Shown: in pieces, positions 16,672 through 21,506 of the stretch
How the letters are laid out: each line of letters begins with the position of its first letter
Position numbering within the stretch: position 1 is the stretch's first letter
DNA from: Gongronella butleri
Lineage: Eukaryota; Mucoromycota; Mucoromycetes; Mucorales; Cunninghamellaceae
Reading direction: 5' to 3'
Length of the DNA: 21,506 nt
Assembly (NCBI GenBank): GCA_025201375.1
Contig: JAIWZP010000104.1
Location: 1 to 21,506, forward strand
Notes under the pieces: model-generated
Database searches by the model: none
Seen by the model: only the letters and a program-made list of their open reading frames with translations
Told to the model about the DNA's origin: nothing
Translations under genes and position numbers: made by a program

Positions 16672-19190
16672 AAAAAAAAAAAAAAAAAAAAAACGGCGTG
16701 ATCATGATCTCCACAGTCCTTGCTCCCTCCCCCCTTGCCCTCCCTTTTTTTTATTATTAGCATGCCCACCTCCTATTTTTTTGTGATCTGACTGGATTCA
16801 ATGGATCCCAGTCAGGCACCGATTTACCCCTCGTTCACCCATCCCACTCCTTAATTTTATTATTCCCTCGATATCCTTGTCTGTGAGTGTACCATGACAC
16901 ATTTACTATTTTGATTGCAAAATCTTCAATTCATAAATGCCAAGCGAGCACTGGCCCGGGCAGCGTCACATGCACTCGGCCACGCCTCCTTTAATCTTTG
17001 TTTTAGACGCGTTTCTTCTTTTTTTTTGGGGGGGGCAAGACCTTTGTCACCCCTTTTTTGCTTAATCATCCTTTGGCTATGAACAAGCCTGCGTAGAGAA
17101 CATATTGCCGGCTGCATTGCTGACATATGATTTAGATTCAATGGTGTCAAAATGACATGCAAGAGAGCTACAACTTGAAACAATAAATTCGCGCTTTTCA
17201 TATTTTACAAGGTCGCACTCTCGTACAAATTACGCGGTCGCAAGCCCACTAGACAGAGCACGCGTTGGATTTCAAAAATCAGTGACTATCATGTCATGCA
17301 GTTGGCAGTTCTTTTCATTGAAAATTGTAAAAAAAAAAAAAAAAAAAAAATGTAGCTCCCAAATTGAACTGCAAAGAAATCGCTGTACGTACGCACTGCC
17401 GCCGTTTGCTACAGTACGGCAAATGTATTACAGTATCACATCATAGATCAAACATAGAGCTCGTCAGCTCGATAAAGAGGTCCTTGGATGTTATTCAACA
17501 AGAGTTTAACGTAGCCAAAGATCAAATCCTGAAGAAAAGTGCATTTTTTCTTTTTTTGATTCGCGATGACGATATTCTGTGATTCTATGATGCTGCATTG
17601 ATGCTGCGTGCCTCTCGAATAATTCAGCAAGAGCATTACAGTATGTACAGTACTGCAAGAATATGATATGATACAATACGTAAAGCGTGTCCTGCTGTTT
17701 CCGTTTGAAAAAAAAATCGGTCAGCGAGCCCTTAAAAAAACGCGCAAAAGCAAGATTTTCATCTGTTGTTGTTTTAGATTTACAGTTTTATGATACACAA
17801 GAATGTTGGTCTGTCGTCGGTCTGTCCATTTTCATCCTACTGTAATGAACAGAACCTCTTGACGTACACTTTGATTCACTTTGATGATCGCTGCAGAGCG
17901 GTACACTGAACAAAAACACACAAATTTGCCATTTGAAAACGACAAGCAAAGCGTGTTTTCCAGATTTTGTCAGCTTGCTGTGCTTCCAGAAATTTTTTTA
18001 CAGCCTGCTTTCCCGCAAATGAAAATTGCGTCACCGAGTAAACTATAGCCCAGTGTTCAAGACGGATCCGTCCGATTTTTTTGGACTCGAAAATGCCAGA
18101 AACCTCCTGTTTGTACAATTTTGCATTCATCTGTCCATCTGTACAGTATGATCGACCCCTCCCAAAAATAGCTGCATCGACTTCGGCGCAAAATTTGCAA
18201 CAAAAAAGCTTAAACCCCCAAAGCGCTACGTACGATCGCTTTTGAAAAATTCAGGGGTCACTCAGGGGGCACACTTTTCAATCTCAGAAAATGCCAAATT
18301 TGGGAAATTTCGAACTCCGCGTGATCAATGCATCCCAAACAGGGAACACCGACAATTTGCTATTGGCAGACAAAATGTCAGGTCGCCCTAACTTATAGAA
18401 AAATGCCCAAAGAGTGACGCATGAATGGCGATCGGTTGATAAAAGTGCCTACTTTGACAAGTTTTTTTTTGCAAAAATCTAAGGTGGTTTGACACTTCCA
18501 AATTAAGGTATCATTTACTGTAGTGGATTGCATGATGGAATTTTTTTACGTACGTATTTTTTTATTTTTTATTTTTTTGCACACTTTTGTGTGCTGAGTC
18601 CTGAGTGGGTTGTTGCAGGCTGGTGAAATTACAAACCCAAGCTACTGAGTAGTAGTACTGTAGTATGTTCATACTGTATGATACTGTATGATACGTGGCG
18701 CGCTGCAAGTCATCCCATTTACTGTACCCTACTGTATACAGTATGATGATACTGTACGTATGATACATACACTGACTCACAAAACTGTATCGATGTTTCG
18801 CTTTTTTTTCTTTTTCCCGTTATTAAACCAATTGAGTGCCTAATCTTGCAAGCTGTGCAGGCATGTTTTGTAGTCCCAGAAAAGGGTTTTTGAATGGTAT
18901 ACATCATGTGGCTGTAGGTCCATTAGATCATCTTGAAAGTGGGGGTCAAAGATGGTACTGTACGTATGATACATACTGTACTGTACAGTAGTTGATACAG
19001 TAGATGCTTTGCCCCTCTACAGAGTTTCCACTGTTCATATGCGCGTCGTTGAAAAGTTTTTGCACGCAAAGGTGATTTGTTCACCCGCGAATAAAAAATA
19101 AAATGCACGCAAACACCTTTCATTGGCGCGCACCGCATCATCAGTCCACGCAAACTTTACTCTCGATGGGCGCCAATTGAATTTTTAGGG
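16672..19190. other. Long non-coding region with palindromic short repeats
   Basis: About 2.5 kb with no supported gene. It begins with the 24-A run and pyrimidine-rich 3' flank of the sensor-like gene and contains an imperfect hairpin (CTGACTGG 16788-16795 with CCAGTCAG 16808-16815). From about 17400 it turns A/T rich and non-genic in composition. From about 17410 to 19010 it is dotted with TACTGTA/TACAGTA, ATGATAC and ACGTAC motifs. An 84-codon minus-strand open frame (17876-18130) has no recognisable motif. No tRNA or other RNA gene could be recognised. Confidence 0.6.
18655..19005. repeat. Dense TACTGTA/ATGATAC/ACGTAC repeat cluster
   Basis: TACTGTA or its complement TACAGTA and ATGATAC recur many times here. 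A 21-bp block starting TACTGTACGTATGATAC is exactly repeated at 18750-18770 and 18956-18976, 206 bp apart. Weaker members lie at about 17412, 17433, 17637, 17839, 18142 and 18515. Confidence 0.8.
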
Positions 19191-19200
19191 CACGCGAATA
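19063..19200. repeat. Degenerate repeat of about 43 bp, CACGCAAA/CACGCGAA landmark
   Basis: CACGCAAA starts at 19063, 19106 and 19147, and CACGCGAA at 19191 (spacings 43, 41, 44), each followed about 18-22 bp later by a CGCG/GGCGC block. The last copy coincides with the start of sequence shared by the two transposase copies. Confidence 0.5.
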
Positions 19201-19227
19201 TTTATTTCGTACAAAAAAAAAAAGAAA

Positions 19228-20188
19228 CTAGAGTATGGCTTCACTCATTGGCGAGGCAGCGGCGGTCAAAGAAGGTGAGACTGTCGGATCCACCCCTCAC
19301 AGTCCTGGCGCGTCACCGTCTTGGCAACCTCTCGCATCCGCGGTATTATCACGTAATCCAGATCATCGGGACGCGATAGACGATGCATATTAGCCTCTAA
19401 TTTCGCCCACAACCCTTCAATCGGATTGCGGAATGGGCTGTTCGGAGGCAGGTACAAAGGCTTGAAGCCGCGCTTGGTGATGATCGCGCTCACGCTCTTA
19501 CTCTTTTGGATGGGCGTGTTGTTCATCACGACGTAGCGGTTCTTGATGCCTGCTTCCTCTAGATTGCTGAGGACGTCGTCGATGAAGGTCAAAAAAAGCT
19601 CCTTCTGGAATCAGTAGCTTTGATCTTGCGTTTCACCGGGAGCGTCACCGTGCTCACATTGCGAGTGACTTCTCTCACCTTGAGGATGCCAATTTCACAA
19701 ATGGCTCCTAGAATCACGACATTCTGGGCCATGGGTGTCGCCTCCCGTTTCATCCATCCAAATCTATCCAAATTGAAGCCCGCGATGTCCAGGAACACGC
19801 AGGTGCGCAGAATATCCAAGTCTTGCAAAGCACGCCAAGTATCAATAACATCTGTCGAGATTTGCACTTCCTTGTAAGTCAACCCGCAAGTTTCTCGCAG
19901 AACTGTCTGCAGCGCAGGCAGAGAGATCGTCACTGGCGGGAATCCCGCTTCCAAAGCAACCTTGGCTTCCTCCAAAGTACGCGTAGGATCATCTTTAAAA
20001 AAGGCCAGCAAAAACTCCACCAATTCTTCAACAACCTCACAGGTGTTCACGAGAGATTCGACTTCAGCGTCTACGGCCGCCGCCGCAAATGAGACATTAG
20101 AAACAAAAGCTGCTCCACAATTAGAGACAGGAGGTGATGTCATAGTGAATAATGCAAAAAATAAATAAAATGCAATGAAAACGATCAA
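19228..20188 (-). pseudogene. Decayed Tc1/mariner-type (DD34E) transposase, copy 1
   Basis: Relic of a cut-and-paste transposase (IS630-Tc1-mariner superfamily, DDE fold). Two overlapping reading frames, 20188-19589 (probable Met at 20143) and 19592-19266, together cover a HTH-like segment (TISLPALQTVLRETCGLT) and the catalytic core. The first catalytic Asp is kept in VFLDIAGFN. The second motif reads VMNNTPIQ where copy 2 has VMDNAPIH, so the second catalytic Asp is Asn. The Glu is kept in RNPIEGLW, with 34 residues between positions 2 and 3. Compared with copy 2 there is an indel at a T7 run (about 19591-19597), a 2-bp loss near 19284 that frameshifts the C-terminus, loss of the first N-terminal HTH, and a short internal deletion. 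It is inactive on this evidence. Inverted terminal repeats were not found. Confidence 0.85.
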
Positions 20189-20278
20189 AATGCAAAAAAA
20201 AAAGTCGTTTTATAAAGCTTGGCCAAGCGCGGTAGAAATCCGCGCTCACAATCTCGGCATTCCGCCTTTTTTTTTTTT

Positions 20279-20384
20279 GTATTCCGCCTTTTGTCCACGA
20301 CGTTCAACCTTGTGTTCACCTCGTTCGACCCACTTGATCTCCCGCGTTTGACCCATTTGATCCCCGCGTTCGATCTGTGTAACA
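20279..20384. repeat. Short repeat of about 22 bp, CGTTYGACCC landmark
   Basis: CGTTCAACC, CGTTCGACCC, CGTTTGACCC and CGTTCGATC start at 20301, 20322, 20345 and 20367 (spacings 21, 23, 22), with CACTTGATC/CATTTGATC between them. An ATTCCGCCTTTT duplicate (about 20259 and 20281) lies just before. It sits between the two transposase relics. Confidence 0.65.
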
Positions 20385-20388
20385 AAAG

Positions 20389-20440
20389 CCAATTTAATTC
20401 CCAGGGCACGCGAATGTTTATTGCGCACAAAAAAAAAAAA
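20389..20440. repeat. 3' flank shared by the two transposase copies
   Basis: GCCAATTTAATTCCCAGGG, then CACGCGAATGTTTATT and an A run, match 19172-19223 (GCCAATTGAATTTTTAGGG, CACGCGAATATTTATT, A run). Similarity therefore extends past both stop codons and marks at least part of the element's 3' end. Confidence 0.75.
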
Positions 20441-21461
20441 CTACAGCATGGTTTCCTTGGCGATGCAGCGGTCAAAGAAGGTGAGACTGTGGCGGATCCA
20501 CCCCTCACAATCCTGGGGTGTCACCTTCATTGCAGCCTCCTTGATCCGTGGCACCAGGGAATCTTGGTCGTCCAGAGGTGATCTGCGAACGCCAGCCTTC
20601 ACCTTCGCCCAGAATTCCTCAATCGGATTGAGGAATGGGCTGTAGGGGGGAGGTACAAAGGCTTGAAGCCGCGCTCGGTGATGACCGCACTCACGCTCTC
20701 ACTCTTGTGGATGGGCGCATTGTCCATGACGATGTAGCGGCCCTTGATGCCAGCCTCCTCCAGGTTGCTGAGGACGTTGTCAATAAAGGTCAAAAAGTCC
20801 TCCGTTCTCGTGCCTGCCTTAACTTTGCCTTTTTTGCCATTTGCGAGAGTCACCGTGGTCGTCTTTGGAGTGCGCATTGTCAAGCTGACAATCCCAAGTT
20901 CGCAAATTGCCCCAAGGATAGTGATGTTTGGGCCCTTGGAGGCCTGTACCAGAACCTTGGGAGTTGTGCCGCGCTTTGACCACCCAAATCCACGTCGCAG
21001 GTGAAGATTGAAGCCGGCTTCGTCCAGAAATACGCACGTACGCAAGAAATCCAAGTCTTGCAAGCCACGCCAAGTAATGATTGCAGTGTACCGAAGCTCG
21101 ATTGTCCTCTCTGAGTTTCTGGCCTCAGAAATTGGCTGGACCTTCTTGAGCGACATCATACAGTGTTGCTTCAGATGCTTCTGTAGCCCAGACAGAGAGA
21201 TCGTCAATGCAAGAATTCCGTCTCCAGAACAGCCTTCGCCTCCGCCAAAGTGCGCGTAGAATCTTCGTCAAAAAAAGCCACCAAGAAGTTCGTATGTTCT
21301 TCGAACAGCTTTCTTCTACCGCCGTTGTTATGCACGCGACCGGGAATTGGAACACATTGTTGCTCGTCAAGGTAATATTGTCGGACATATCCTTGAGCAG
21401 TACGTTCCTTGATGCCGACTTTCCTCCCGGCCGCAGCAGCTGTATACCCTACATAAAACAT
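20441..21461 (-). pseudogene. Frameshifted Tc1/mariner-type (DD34E) transposase, copy 2
   Basis: Better-preserved relative of copy 1, also on the minus strand. Start Met at 21461; an in-frame TAG lies just upstream. Order: N-terminal HTH (KVGIKERTAQGYVRQYYLDE), EDSTRTLAEAKAVLE, a second HTH (TISLSGLQKHLKQHC), then the catalytic core VFLDEAGFN, VMDNAPIH and NPIEEFW, with 34 residues between Asp2 and Glu. All three catalytic acids are encoded. The coding sequence is broken by a 1-bp loss near 21207 and a 1-bp loss at a C6 run (G6 at 20645-20650 on the plus strand) just before the NPIEEFW block. The frame then runs cleanly to TAG at 20441-20443 (ending CIAKETML). Both breaks are single-base; the second is at a homopolymer, so one or both could be assembly errors. 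Confidence 0.87.
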
Positions 21462-21506
21462 GCAATTCCAAAATGAGTGTTGCTATTTTTTTTTTTATTT
21501 TACTGT

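Noticed and set aside
16788..16815. CTGACTGG/CCAGTCAG hairpin as a terminator.
   Set aside because: Eukaryotic polymerase II does not end at simple hairpins and no T run follows; kept only as an inverted repeat note.
17200..17280. Possible tRNA (GGTCGCAAGCCCACTAGACAG...).
   Set aside because: No acceptor stem, B-box GGTTCRANYCC or cloverleaf pairing on either strand.
17876..18130. 84-codon minus-strand open frame in the non-coding region.
   Set aside because: Its composition is protein-like, but there is no known motif, no splice support and no neighbouring exon; not enough to call.
18240..18310. A GGTCACTCAG...CTCAGAAAATGCCAAATTTGGG stretch resembling satellite landmarks.
   Set aside because: Only short words match and their spacing differs from the 497-bp unit, so chance similarity is likely.

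Overview
The window is nuclear DNA from an intron-rich, compact eukaryotic genome, most likely a fungus and probably an early-diverging (Mucoromycota-type) one. The evidence is seven spliced genes packed into about 14 kb, with 28 short introns (about 63-131 bp, by hand about 2.4 kb in total) that have GT/GC-AG ends and long T or A homopolymers. The gene content fits too: a kelch-repeat protein with one transmembrane segment, a low-complexity wall-sensor-like membrane protein, LARP1 with DM15 repeats, and Tc1/mariner-type relics. The lineage is inferred; no rRNA or other marker gene is present.

Layout. Positions 1 to about 2110 are a satellite-like tandem array with a unit of about 497 bp. From 2570 to 16671 there are seven genes: INTS11-like RNA endonuclease (-), protein geranylgeranyltransferase I beta subunit (+), LARP1-like RNA-binding protein (+), MCFD2-like EF-hand secretory protein (-), UEV/MMS2-like ubiquitin E2 variant (+), kelch-repeat membrane protein (-), and a Ser/Thr/Asn-rich single-pass membrane protein (+). 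From 16672 to about 19190 there is non-coding DNA with short palindromic repeats (TACTGTA/ACGTAC). From about 19190 to the right edge lie two tandem, decayed DD34E transposase genes (-).

Organisation. Three gene pairs are head to head: INTS11/GGTase-I beta (211 bp apart), EF-hand/UEV (351 bp) and kelch/sensor-like (789 bp). LARP1 and the EF-hand gene are tail to tail with overlapping stop codons. All seven gene models were rebuilt by hand from splice signals plus reading-frame continuity, and every model sums to a whole number of codons. Most genes are housekeeping (RNA 3'-end processing, prenylation, translation control, ER cargo export, ubiquitin signalling) and do not form one pathway. The divergent kelch/sensor-like pair is the only one whose members look functionally related, both being predicted surface proteins.

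The least ordinary signals are a strong concentration of ACGCGT inside introns, two GC-AG introns, a 17-nt microexon, a stop-free 99-bp intron beside a transmembrane segment, and overlapping convergent stop codons. I found no clear new multi-gene system.
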